Of a DNA stretch of 8,292 nt, positions 1 through 7,356 are shown one piece after another. The notes beneath the pieces are model-generated. The model searched no databases. It was not told where the DNA came from and was given only the letters and a program-made list of their open reading frames with translations. Positions within the stretch are counted from its first letter, which is position 1. Every line of letters begins with the position of its first letter. This stretch comes from Acidobacteriota bacterium (lineage in GTDB: Bacteria; Acidobacteriota; UBA6911; RPQK01), in NCBI GenBank assembly GCA_003819755.1, contig RPQK01000318.1:1-8292 (forward strand). The letters are read 5' to 3'. A program made the translations under genes and the position numbers.

Positions 1-224
1 CCGGCAGGAGTGGGAGGAGGGACTCCTCGCACCCCTGCCGGGGTGCGTTCTTGCTCTGCGTCGTTTTCCGGGGGTGTCGCCTGGAAAACGGCTCCACCCC
101 CGGCTACTCTCCTCTCACGCCTCCGGCGTGAGGGTCCCATCTGGACATGGGACCCACGGTTGCCGGTCCCGAAAGGCCGTGCGCGTCTCTGTTTCATTGG
201 AGCAGCACTTGACCTTTCGCAACC
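1..224. repeat. Non-coding cluster of GC-rich inverted repeats
   Basis: No convincing gene lies in this stretch, which is downstream of the minus-strand M11-like gene. It contains a run of perfect or near-perfect inverted repeats: CCGGCAGG (1-8) with CCTGCCGG (34-41); CGCACCCC (28-35) with GGGGTGCG (40-47); CGTTTTCC (62-69) with GGAAAACG (83-90); CCGGGGGTG (68-76) with CACCCCCGG (95-103); CTCACGCC (114-121) with GGCGTGAG (125-132); GGGTCCCAT (132-140) with ATGGGACCC (147-155); CACGG (155-159) with CCGTG (177-181). Some pairings are mutually exclusive, for example 62-90 against 68-103. There is no T-tract, so this is not a standard intrinsic terminator. It looks like a dispersed intergenic palindromic (REP/BIME-like) element, but only one copy is visible, so that is inference. 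It could also hold a structured RNA 3' end. The left edge may be cut by the window. Confidence 0.55.
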
Positions 225-3200
225 TCACGGCCTCGACGGGGTCTTCTGCCGAATCAGACGCAAATCGGCACGGTCCTCCGCCGTGTTATTCGCGGCATTC
301 ATGTCTTCCGTGCTTGTGACTGAAGCGCTGTTCACGACCAAAGCCCTCACGCCGGGGTCGACCTCCACGGTCAGATCTATGATCGCCGCACAGTACAGGG
401 GGCACAACGAAAGGCTCGCACTCGTACAGGTAACAGTTTGCCCCTGGCCGCTGCACTTGAAGGAAGCACTTGACTGGGAGACGAAGCTCAAACCCGGGGG
501 AAGCTGGTCGACGACCATGATGGGCGCGGCGGTTGAAACTGTCCCTTGGTTCTTTACTTGCAGTCGATAGGTTGCCGCCTGCCCGGCTCGAAAATCAGCC
601 AATCGGGCGTTGGTAATCGTCAGATCGACTCCTTCCGCGATCCCGGAGAGGCTGACGGCGCCGGTCGGTCGCAAGATATCGTTCGATGGGATACGAAGAA
701 CGGCGAACTCACCAGCAAATGAGGTGCTCGAGAGCGCCTGTGGCGCAAACGACAGCACCACGCTGCAGGTTTGAGACGCCCCGAGGATCTTTCCAGAGCA
801 CCCGTCTTGTGTGACCACGAAATTCGCCGCATTCCGGCCCGCCACCGAACCGTGTCCCAGCGTGATGTTTGCCGCCGAGGTGTTCTTTACCGTTATCGTC
901 CGATCCGCGTGGCTTCCGATTCGGACTTGCCCAAACGAAAGAGCGGCCCCGCAGTCGGTTTGCAGCCCCGAGAGGCCGATACGAAGTAAAGCCGCGGCCC
1001 CGGCTCCACTGCCTGTTTTCTCGACCAGCTCGACTTTGACACCGCGATAAGGGTCCACGAACGCCTGACCGGGCAAAATATCTGAAAACCGGTGGAGAGA
1101 ATCCGGGCGTGTCGTTCCGTCGCCTGAGAGCCGCAGAAGATTCATCGTCCCCGGCTGCCATCCGTCCGCCTCAATCGAGATCCTCCCAGGCGCCTCGACA
1201 GAAGAACTGGACGAGCGTGCCAGTCCAAAGTTGATGCCGGGTGTCTCGGTACCCGCAGTTACGAGGACGGGCTTAGCCTGGGTCCGAACCGTAACGTTGT
1301 CGTAATACTCGCCGCGATACCCGGATCTAGACGCATAAAGGACGCAGCTGCCGGCCGGCACTCCTTTTAACGAGTAGAATCCTGAACTGTCAGTTCTCAC
1401 ATAGATGTCCAGATACCGCCCCTGCAAGTCGTAGGTGTCAATCCAGACGCCTTCGACCCCCTTCCCGTCGGAATCGCCTGTCACCCTCCCCGAAATTACT
1501 CCGCCCAGCGCCAGGCTGATATCGATATTGGCCTTATGCTCCCCGGCGGCGACAGGGACGAGCGTGGCCTGGTCCTTAAAGCGAGCATCCCTGTAATACT
1601 CGTCGACATATTCCCCTCGTTGGTTCGTTCTCAGGTAGAACGAACCGGGCCGGAGGCCGGAAAGGGAGTATTGACCGGACGCGTTCGTCGTTGCGCTCTT
1701 CTGGTACTCGCCATCTGAAGACGAGGCATACATCGGTGCATTCGGGAGGGGCTTGCCGTCCGAATCCCTTACCACTCGTCCTGAGATGAATCCCCCGGCG
1801 GTAAGATGGAAGTTGATTCCGGTGGTAAAGGCCCCTGCCGTGACGGTGACCGGTTTGGCCGATGAAGAGGTGAAAGCATTGTCGTAATACTCGTCAACGT
1901 ATCCCGTCGAGTTGTTAGTCTTCAGGAACACTGTGCCCGCCAGTGTCCCAACCATGACGTAGTCGCCCGCGGAGTCCGTTTCCGCCGAGCTCAGGTAATG
2001 CCCATTCGAATCGTAGGCCTCCACCCAAACACCGGCGATACCCTCGCCCTGATCTCCCGTTACCGTCCCCTGAATGCCGCCGGGCAGTTCAAGGCTCTCG
2101 AACCGAATCGAATCCTGCGAGGCGGAGGAACCGTCAAAAAGGGAATTCGAAAACAGGCGGACCTGAACGGCGTCACTCGTGCCGAAGTCATCCGCGGGTT
2201 TTCGATACTCGATCCAGTAGCCGATCGGGTTCCCGGAACCATTCACTCCCAGAGGAATTTTGATTGCCTTTGCGCCATTTGAAGCTCGTTCCAGTTGCTC
2301 GACGAGATACTGGCCCGAAGCCGTGACCGTTTGAATGCTGCTTTCCGGCAGCCAAAGCGCTTGAGACTTCCAGATGGTGGAAAAATGCTGAAAATAGGAG
2401 GATCCGCCCATCACGTCTCCAATATCTCCAGCGCCGCCCCATACGCCTAAGGGGCATGTCGGATCGAGGATATTCTCGCCCAGACCGACGATTGACGACG
2501 CATGCCGAAAACCGAGGTTATGACCTAACTGGTGCGCGAAGACCGAACTGAGCGCCCAGTCGGCGTCCATCCAAACGACGGATGTAGTCCATTGACCCTC
2601 TTGAGGCGTGTTGATCGTCCAGTTCCCGAGGGTGCCCATTCCGCTCAGCCCTCCGAGGGGGAGGTGGGGAAAGATCAGGATCAGTCTTGCATAATCATGC
2701 AAATTGACAAGCGGATCTAAAAGCTTCAGCGCTTCATCCAGAAGCTTCGTGCTATTGAGCGACCAGCCTTCCCCAATCTCGGTGTAGCTGATCCCCATTG
2801 TTTTCCAATCCAGGACATCAGCGTCCAGCCAGACCTTACCGTACGAGTTTTCGCGCAGGAACCGGTCTGTGGAATCGGGATTCAGTACCAGCCGCTTCTG
2901 GATTTCCCCGGTCATGAGCGGTTGAATCGTCAGATCCTTGAAGTTGAGCAGGGCGACGAGAGTGGATTGAGGGCCAGTCGTTACACTCGCCTGCGGCCCA
3001 GAGGCGAAAGCCTGTGGAAACGAGTCGAGAACTGCTATGTCGCCGATCCTCAGATCCGTTCCTGGCCGCACTCCCACAACCCTGATCCGCGAATTTGGCC
3101 GGAGCGCATGCAGAGAGGCCTCATCCGTTTGGATGTGCAATCGCTCTCTCTCGGTCTGGAGGAAGTACTCTAGGCGGTGGCGCCACTGCCCCGTCGACTC

Positions 3201-3389
3201 GTCCAACTCATCGACTGCCAGCACCTGGACTTCCCCTTCGACGCTGAGGTCAACCGGTACCTGCGCGAAAGCCGTACTCATCCCCAGCAAGATCAAAGGC
3301 ATCAGGCGCCGGAAAGGCCTCCGCACCAACAGGAACAGGGTCAATCGTAAGGTGAGTCGCGCATACCTCGCTTTTTCAGTTGGATACAT
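225..3389 (-). CDS. Secreted gametolysin-like (M11) protein with three regulatory-like repeats, probable pseudoprotease
   Basis: 1054 residues, probably exported. The N-terminus has an arginine-rich stretch (RRPFRRL, 23-29), a hydrophobic core and a likely signal-peptidase site after AFA (42). Domains in order: a beta-rich N-terminal segment (43-122) of the kind that precedes M11 domains; an M11-like domain with SYGKVWLDADV (182-192), zinc motif HQLGHNLGFRH (286-296) and Met-turn DVMG (325-328); three tandem carboxypeptidase-regulatory-like repeats (435-529, 530-626, 627-723); a segment with LPGQAFVDP (772-780) resembling the end of the M11 domain; a HYDIN/ASH-like Ig domain (about 812-920); and a DUF11 domain (about 922-1044). 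The three zinc-ligand histidines are present, but the usual catalytic Glu is Gln287. In known metzincins the Glu-to-Gln change almost abolishes cleavage, so a binding or adhesion role is plausible. The ATG at 3387-3389 follows a G-rich AAGGGGGG. A GTG at residue 22 (3324-3326) would give a more typical short signal peptide. Transcribed divergently from the symporter. Confidence 0.9.
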   Translation of the reverse strand: MYPTEKARYARLTLRLTLFLLVRRPFRRLMPLILLGMSTAFAQVPVDLSVEGEVQVLAVDELDESTGQWRHRLEYFLQTERERLHIQTDEASLHALRPNSRIRVVGVRPGTDLRIGDIAVLDSFPQAFASGPQASVTTGPQSTLVALLNFKDLTIQPLMTGEIQKRLVLNPDSTDRFLRENSYGKVWLDADVLDWKTMGISYTEIGEGWSLNSTKLLDEALKLLDPLVNLHDYARLILIFPHLPLGGLSGMGTLGNWTINTPQEGQWTTSVVWMDADWALSSVFAHQLGHNLGFRHASSIVGLGENILDPTCPLGVWGGAGDIGDVMGGSSYFQHFSTIWKSQALWLPESSIQTVTASGQYLVEQLERASNGAKAIKIPLGVNGSGNPIGYWIEYRKPADDFGTSDAVQVRLFSNSLFDGSSASQDSIRFESLELPGGIQGTVTGDQGEGIAGVWVEAYDSNGHYLSSAETDSAGDYVMVGTLAGTVFLKTNNSTGYVDEYYDNAFTSSSAKPVTVTAGAFTTGINFHLTAGGFISGRVVRDSDGKPLPNAPMYASSSDGEYQKSATTNASGQYSLSGLRPGSFYLRTNQRGEYVDEYYRDARFKDQATLVPVAAGEHKANIDISLALGGVISGRVTGDSDGKGVEGVWIDTYDLQGRYLDIYVRTDSSGFYSLKGVPAGSCVLYASRSGYRGEYYDNVTVRTQAKPVLVTAGTETPGINFGLARSSSSSVEAPGRISIEADGWQPGTMNLLRLSGDGTTRPDSLHRFSDILPGQAFVDPYRGVKVELVEKTGSGAGAAALLRIGLSGLQTDCGAALSFGQVRIGSHADRTITVKNTSAANITLGHGSVAGRNAANFVVTQDGCSGKILGASQTCSVVLSFAPQALSSTSFAGEFAVLRIPSNDILRPTGAVSLSGIAEGVDLTITNARLADFRAGQAATYRLQVKNQGTVSTAAPIMVVDQLPPGLSFVSQSSASFKCSGQGQTVTCTSASLSLCPLYCAAIIDLTVEVDPGVRALVVNSASVTSTEDMNAANNTAEDRADLRLIRQKTPSRP
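1221..2087 (-). repeat. Three tandem ~95-residue regulatory-like repeats within the M11-like gene
   Basis: Three in-frame copies encode residues 435-529, 530-626 and 627-723. Each begins with a GG-I-x-G-x-V strand, continues with a D/S-G-x-Y-x-x-x-G/R-L motif, has a signature GYVDEYYDN or a variant (GEYVDEYYRD, GYRGEYYDN), and ends with VTAG...G-I-N-F-x-L. They match the carboxypeptidase regulatory-like beta-sandwich style common in large exported bacterial proteins. At DNA level the segment reading TAATACTCG on the plus strand recurs with about 290 bp spacing (near 1303, 1594 and 1884). Copies have diverged in most other positions, so this is an old duplication. Such domains usually act as spacers or binding modules; the function here is inferred. 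Confidence 0.8.
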
Positions 3390-3410
3390 CCGCCCCCCTT
3401 TTCCGCCTCG

Positions 3411-3439
3411 CTTGTATCACTTGCCGGGAAGGTGGTCAA
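3411..3439 (-). promoter_or_regulatory. Possible promoter for the M11-like gene
   Basis: Read on the minus strand, TTGACC (3434-3439) and TACAAG (3411-3416) are separated by 17 bp, matching 5/6 and 4/6 of the sigma-70 consensus. The box lies 22 bp upstream of the ATG ending at 3389, which would give a very short leader. An 8-bp palindrome TGGGCCCA (3450-3457) sits just upstream of the -35 and could be an operator, although it is short enough to be chance. Confidence 0.3.
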
Positions 3440-3548
3440 GAACAGCCGTTGGGCCCACAATCCGGCGGCGTTTCGGCCAACTTACGATCCGTGCGCGACC
3501 AGGAACCGGATACGGAGTGTTCGCGACTGAAACCAACACATTCGTCCG

Positions 3549-3577
3549 TTGTCACTCACCCCGGATGGCCTTATCAT
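3549..3577 (+). promoter_or_regulatory. Likely sigma-70 promoter for the symporter
   Basis: TTGTCA (3549-3554) and TATCAT (3572-3577) are spaced by exactly 17 bp; each matches the consensus at 5 of 6 positions. Transcription would begin near 3584, about 24 nt before the GTG at 3608. That places the ATG at 3380 upstream of the transcript and supports the shorter protein. Confidence 0.5.
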
Positions 3578-3594
3578 TTCTCTTCGCTGCCATC

Positions 3595-3603
3595 GGGAGG
3601 TGA
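3595..3603 (+). promoter_or_regulatory. Ribosome binding site fixing the symporter GTG start
   Basis: GGGAGGTGA is a strong Shine-Dalgarno sequence; its GGAGG core (3596-3600) is 7 nt before GTG 3608-3610. No comparable site precedes the upstream in-frame ATG at 3380, so this site decides the start. Confidence 0.75.
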
Positions 3604-3607
3604 AACT

Positions 3608-5257
3608 GTGGCTTTCTCGCTTGTTGACTGGATTATTCTCATCATATTCCTGCTCGGAAATCTTTACGCCGGCCTGCTCGGGAGGAGATACGTTCAGAGC
3701 AGCTCCGACTTCCTGGTGGCCTCCCGGAGCATGGGCCTGCATGTCGGGATCATCTCACTTGTCGCGACCGAGATCGGGATCATCACCTACATGTACTACT
3801 CCGAGATGGGAGTCCTGTACGGCTTCAGCTCGATCCTCGCCGGCTTGATCCCCGCTGCGGTCTACGTTGTTGTCGGACGGACGGGTTTTGTCATCCGACG
3901 GTGTCGGGAGCTGGAACTGGTCACGGTTCCGCAGTTCTTCGAAGACCGCTACGGGCGTGACGTCCGCGTGCTCGCCGGCGTGCTGATGGCGGTGGGCGGA
4001 GCTCTCAATTTCGGAGTCTTTCCCATCATCGAAGCGACATTCTTGAATATCGTTACGGGGATCCCGCAGGTTTACCTGATTTGGACCATGGTTCTGCTCA
4101 TGAGCCTGGTGTTGGTCTACACCGCCGTTGGCGGCATGATCTCGGTCATCATCACCGGTTTTGTTCAGTACATTCTGCTGGTCATCGGGATGATCATCAT
4201 TACCGTCTTCTGCTTCACCGCCGTCGGCATTTCACCCATGATAGCGACAGTCACGGAGCGGATGGGGACGAAGGGCTTCGACCCAATGAGCCATCCGGAT
4301 TTCGGGTGGCAGTTCATTCTCTGGCAGTCTCTCTCGTGGTTGGCGATCATCACGTCCTGGGCGCCGATTGCGGCCCGGACCTTTTCTTCGGAAAGCGCGC
4401 CCGTGGTGAAGCGGATCTTCGCCTGGACCGGCATCCTCTTCCTGGGACGCGCTATTCTTCCTTTCCTCTGGGGGATCGCGGCTTTTACCTATTTCAAGGG
4501 AGAGACCCCGATTCCCATTCAGGCGATGCCTGAGTTCTTGCGTGCCGTCCTGCCAATAGGAGTGCTCGGCTTGGTCGTCGCGGGCATGCTCGCCGCTTCG
4601 ATGTCCACGTATAGTGGCTACCTGCTCGCCTGGAGCTCGATTATCTCGCAGGACGTCATTCTCCCGCTGGCAGGACCCCGACTGAAAGAAAGACACAAGC
4701 TTTGGGTGCATCGGGGAACTGTGTTCGCCCTCGCCGTTTTTATTGTTGTCTGGGGACTTTTCTACGTCATCCCCGGGGCGACCTACTTCTACCTCCAGAT
4801 GACGGCCAACATTTTCCTCGCCGGGACGTTTTGGACCCTCGTCGGTGGGATGTACTGGAAAAGCGCTCACCGATTGGGTGCCATCTGCTCGCTCGTGTTG
4901 GGCGGCAGTGCCACCTTCATCTATTTCCTGGTACCCGATCCGATGGCCTGGAGCGGGGTCATCGGCGTGCTGAGCTACGTAGCGGCACTGGCGGGAATGG
5001 TGTTCGGGTCTCTGTTTGCGCGCACGCAGTCGGTTACCAAACGAGTCGGCGCGTTGGCCGGGGTTGCGGCGGTGGCCGCGTTGGCGATCCTCGGCCTCGT
5101 CCAGGCTGACTCGCTGACGTTGTGGAAATACACCTGGCTGGTCATCCTGATGCTCACGACGGTGCTGTTCGTGAGCCTCTCGGCGTACTCCGCAATCAAA
5201 GGGTCAAGCGAGATTCGTCAGATGTTGCGGTTGTTGATGAAGAGCAACAGGGGTTGA
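3608..5257 (+). CDS. Sodium:solute symporter (SSS family) permease
   Basis: 549 residues from the GTG start; an inner-membrane Na+-coupled transporter of the LeuT-fold SSS family. About 13-14 hydrophobic segments are visible, the first at residues 7-24. The SSS hallmark AASMSTYSGYLLAWSS lies at 329-344; Ser333-Thr334 align with the Na+-binding Ser/Thr pair in TM8 of PutP and vSGLT. DFLVASRSMG (34-43) corresponds to the conserved loop after the first helix, and VYTAVGGMISVIITGFVQ (170-187) is also typical of the family. The length is within the usual 450-600 range. The longer in-frame reading from 3380 adds 76 residues of low-hydrophobicity, arginine- and proline-containing sequence that overlaps the divergent gene's start and the promoter, so it was rejected. 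The substrate cannot be read from the sequence. The adjacent GH13 gene makes a sugar possible, but many SSS proteins carry amino acids, organic acids or vitamins. Confidence 0.93.
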   Translation: MAFSLVDWIILIIFLLGNLYAGLLGRRYVQSSSDFLVASRSMGLHVGIISLVATEIGIITYMYYSEMGVLYGFSSILAGLIPAAVYVVVGRTGFVIRRCRELELVTVPQFFEDRYGRDVRVLAGVLMAVGGALNFGVFPIIEATFLNIVTGIPQVYLIWTMVLLMSLVLVYTAVGGMISVIITGFVQYILLVIGMIIITVFCFTAVGISPMIATVTERMGTKGFDPMSHPDFGWQFILWQSLSWLAIITSWAPIAARTFSSESAPVVKRIFAWTGILFLGRAILPFLWGIAAFTYFKGETPIPIQAMPEFLRAVLPIGVLGLVVAGMLAASMSTYSGYLLAWSSIISQDVILPLAGPRLKERHKLWVHRGTVFALAVFIVVWGLFYVIPGATYFYLQMTANIFLAGTFWTLVGGMYWKSAHRLGAICSLVLGGSATFIYFLVPDPMAWSGVIGVLSYVAALAGMVFGSLFARTQSVTKRVGALAGVAAVAALAILGLVQADSLTLWKYTWLVILMLTTVLFVSLSAYSAIKGSSEIRQMLRLLMKSNRG

Positions 5258-5348
5258 GGGACACAAGGGACAGAAGGGACACAAGGGACTAGAGCTTTGT
5301 CCCTTCTGTCCCTTCTGTCCCTTGTGTCCCTCGTGTCCCTTGTGTCCC
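5258..5348. repeat. Inverted array of 9-nt GGGACACAA-type repeats (giant hairpin)
   Basis: The array starts at the first base after the symporter TGA. Left arm: GGGACACAA (5258-5266), GGGACAGAA (5267-5275), GGGACACAA (5276-5284), GGGAC (5285-5289). A 9-nt spacer follows (5290-5298), then the opposite orientation: GTCCC (5299-5303), TTCTGTCCC twice (5304-5321), TTGTGTCCC (5322-5330), TCGTGTCCC (5331-5339) and TTGTGTCCC (5340-5348). Positions 5258-5289 pair with 5299-5330 at 31 of 32 positions, the one mismatch being C5282 against C5306. The transcript could form a very stable stem protecting the symporter mRNA 3' end or stopping transcription, although no U-tract follows. It is not a CRISPR array, as there are no unique spacers. 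Repeats of this kind are prone to copy-number change. Confidence 0.9.
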
Positions 5349-5375
5349 TGGCGGACTTCCACCCTCCTCTTTTGC

Positions 5376-5384
5376 TGCTATCAT
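5376..5384 (+). promoter_or_regulatory. Possible extended -10 promoter for the GH13 gene
   Basis: TGCTATCAT carries an extended -10 TGN followed by TATCAT, the same -10 hexamer proposed for the symporter. The -35 region 17 bp upstream (CTTCCA, 5356-5361) is weak, as is usual for extended -10 promoters. The leader to ATG 5453 would be about 60 nt. Confidence 0.3.
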
Positions 5385-5439
5385 GGAGTCACACCTTCCA
5401 TCACCGGCGAGGGAGAAGTAGTCGGGTTGTAGGAGCCTG

Positions 5440-5448
5440 AAGGAGGTG
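5440..5448 (+). promoter_or_regulatory. Strong ribosome binding site of the GH13 gene
   Basis: AAGGAGGTG is close to a perfect anti-16S complement and lies 4 nt before ATG 5453. It confirms the start and suggests good expression. Confidence 0.75.
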
Positions 5449-5452
5449 CCTT

Positions 5453-7345
5453 ATGCCTTGGAGTGTTCCTCAAACCGCCCCGTCGAGTCTGCAGCAGATC
5501 AACCTTACTCCTCGCGTTGCCTCGGTTCATCCCAGTCCGGCCGATTGGCGCGACCAGCTTCTCTACTTCCTCCTGCCTGACCGATTCTGCGACAACGCCG
5601 AACCGACTCGGCCCAAGTATGCTTTTAGCAATCCAGGCTCGGTGACTAAAGCCCCGAAAGCGGCCTGGATGGACGCCGGAACGCGTTTTCAGGGGGGCAC
5701 ATTAAAGGGACTGCAAAGCAAGATCCCGTATCTCAAGAATCGCGGCATCACGGCTCTCTGGGTCGGCCCGGTCTTCAAACAACGGAAAGATCTCGAGACC
5801 TATCACGGCTACGGTATTCAGCATTTCCTGGACGTGGACCCCCGGTTCGGCTCGCGTCAAGACTTGTGCGACCTCGTCGACGCGGCACACCAGCAGGGAA
5901 TGTACGTTCTGCTCGACATCATCTACAACCACACGGGCAACAACTGGTTCTACGATTTGAACGGGCAGCCTCGCACCAGGCTCGACTACCGTTACGCCCC
6001 TCCCTACCCGATTCACGGCTGGCGTTCGGGAACCGGGCAGAGCGTCCCAACCATCGCCACGGTCGAAGACGGTGTTTGGCCCTCGGAGTTCCAGGAGCAG
6101 GACTGGTATACGCGAGCTGGAAAGATCAACCGTTGGGACCCCGAACAGTGGGAAAATCCGCTTGACCCGCGCAACGAGTTCCGGCGAGGCGACTTCTTTG
6201 ACCTGAAGGACCTGAAGCTGAACGAGTACGAATCTCCCTCGGGGAGTGTCCTCGACGCCCTGCTCAAGGTCTATCAGTACTGGATTGCCCTGACCGATTG
6301 TGACGGCTTCCGCGTGGACACCGTAAAACACGTCCCCTTCGAAACCTCGCGCAATTTCTGCGGAGGCGTTCATGAGTACGCCGAGGCCATCGGCAAAGAA
6401 AATTTCCTGATCCTCGGAGAGGTCACGGGCGGCGCCTTCATGAGCCGTTCGTACCTCGACATCTTCGGTCGAAACATCGACGCGGCCATCGACCTTGGCG
6501 GCCCTATGGACATCCTGTCCAATTTCGTCAAGGGACTGAGCGATCCGATGGCTTATTTTCGCCAGTATGGAGGCCAAGACGAGTTGGGCAGCCACCGGGT
6601 GCTGGGCTCGTACCATGTCGCGATGCACGATGACCATGACTGCGTGAGTCGTGACCCGAAACATCGGTTCGCGGCCGGAAACTCGATTCCCAATCTCCAT
6701 CACCAGGCGGCTAACGTGGTCGGAACCATGCTCACGAGTCTCGGGATTCCGTGCATCTACTACGGGAGCGAGCAGTGTTTTGACGGAGCGGAGTCCTATC
6801 ACGACACCGGAATCGAACCGCTCGACTCCGATAACAAGGTTCCTTCGCGAGACAGGTACGTCCGGGAGTCGATGTTCGGCGGCACTTTCGGCGCATTTCA
6901 GACGTCCGGGTGCAGCTTCTTCAATGACAACCACCCGACCTACATTCGTATCGCCGCGATCGCGCGGATCGCCAGGCGGCCAGACCGAGTCGGGCAGGCA
7001 CTGCGCCGCGGCCGGCAATACCCGCGTGAAGTGCGCTTCCTGGGCAGCTTCCTTCCCCCTACGGCAGGCGAACTGGTGGCATGGTCGAGGATCCTGGTCG
7101 ATCGCGAGGTGCTCGTCGCTCTGAATACGAACGGCACCCAGCCGCGCGGCGGGGATGTGACCATCGACTCGAGTTTTCACTCGGCCGGGGATGAGCTACT
7201 CGTCCTTTACCGCGACACCTGGTCGGATGCGCAGCTGACGGGCACTCCGCCAGTCGAGAAAGTCCAAGTCCAATCGCAGAGCGGGAGGACGTTCGTTCGT
7301 TTGGATCTCGACCCAGCCGGGATGATGATTCTCACCAAAGCGTGA
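5453..7345 (+). CDS. GH13 alpha-amylase family glycoside hydrolase, cytoplasmic
   Basis: 630 residues with no signal peptide or membrane helix, so probably a cytoplasmic enzyme acting on alpha-glucosidic bonds of imported or stored glycans. The (beta/alpha)8 barrel begins around DQLLYFLLPDRFCD (34-47). Conserved region I is DIIYNH (155-160). Region II is GFRVDTVKH (285-293), with Asp289 as nucleophile. Region III is ILGEVTGG (320-327), with Glu323 as acid/base. Region IV is MHDDHD (391-396), with Asp396 as transition-state stabiliser. The usual NHD of region IV reads DHD here. An enlarged B domain with many Trp and Tyr residues lies at about 163-250, and IYYGSEQCFDG (435-445) is typical of the family. 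The end, from about 535, looks like the all-beta C domain. The catalytic triad is intact, so activity is expected. Hydrolase versus transglycosylase and exact substrate (maltodextrin, trehalose-type, sucrose-type) cannot be decided. It follows the symporter by 195 bp and likely has its own promoter. Confidence 0.93.
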   Translation: MPWSVPQTAPSSLQQINLTPRVASVHPSPADWRDQLLYFLLPDRFCDNAEPTRPKYAFSNPGSVTKAPKAAWMDAGTRFQGGTLKGLQSKIPYLKNRGITALWVGPVFKQRKDLETYHGYGIQHFLDVDPRFGSRQDLCDLVDAAHQQGMYVLLDIIYNHTGNNWFYDLNGQPRTRLDYRYAPPYPIHGWRSGTGQSVPTIATVEDGVWPSEFQEQDWYTRAGKINRWDPEQWENPLDPRNEFRRGDFFDLKDLKLNEYESPSGSVLDALLKVYQYWIALTDCDGFRVDTVKHVPFETSRNFCGGVHEYAEAIGKENFLILGEVTGGAFMSRSYLDIFGRNIDAAIDLGGPMDILSNFVKGLSDPMAYFRQYGGQDELGSHRVLGSYHVAMHDDHDCVSRDPKHRFAAGNSIPNLHHQAANVVGTMLTSLGIPCIYYGSEQCFDGAESYHDTGIEPLDSDNKVPSRDRYVRESMFGGTFGAFQTSGCSFFNDNHPTYIRIAAIARIARRPDRVGQALRRGRQYPREVRFLGSFLPPTAGELVAWSRILVDREVLVALNTNGTQPRGGDVTIDSSFHSAGDELLVLYRDTWSDAQLTGTPPVEKVQVQSQSGRTFVRLDLDPAGMMILTKA

Positions 7346-7356
7346 GGGCTCCTTCA

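Noticed and set aside
10..570. Plus-strand open frame of 186 codons at the left edge
   Set aside because: It runs across the inverted-repeat cluster and then antisense to the DUF11 end of the M11-like gene. Its product is low-complexity with no domain.
3450..3457. Palindrome TGGGCCCA as a regulator operator
   Set aside because: It is only 8 bp in GC-rich DNA, with no second copy and no regulator gene nearby; noted under the minus-strand promoter but not called as a site.
4232..4870. Minus-strand open frame of 212 codons within the symporter
   Set aside because: It is antisense to the clear SSS gene, and its very charged product has no recognisable domain, as expected for a shadow of hydrophobic codons.
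5258..5348. CRISPR array
   Set aside because: The units are 9 nt, contiguous, present in both orientations and have no unique spacers; no cas gene is in the window.
5702..7180. Long open frame of 492 codons on the minus strand
   Set aside because: It is wholly antisense to the GH13 gene, whose four catalytic regions are intact. Long antisense frames are expected in GC-rich genes, and the translation shows no recognisable domain.
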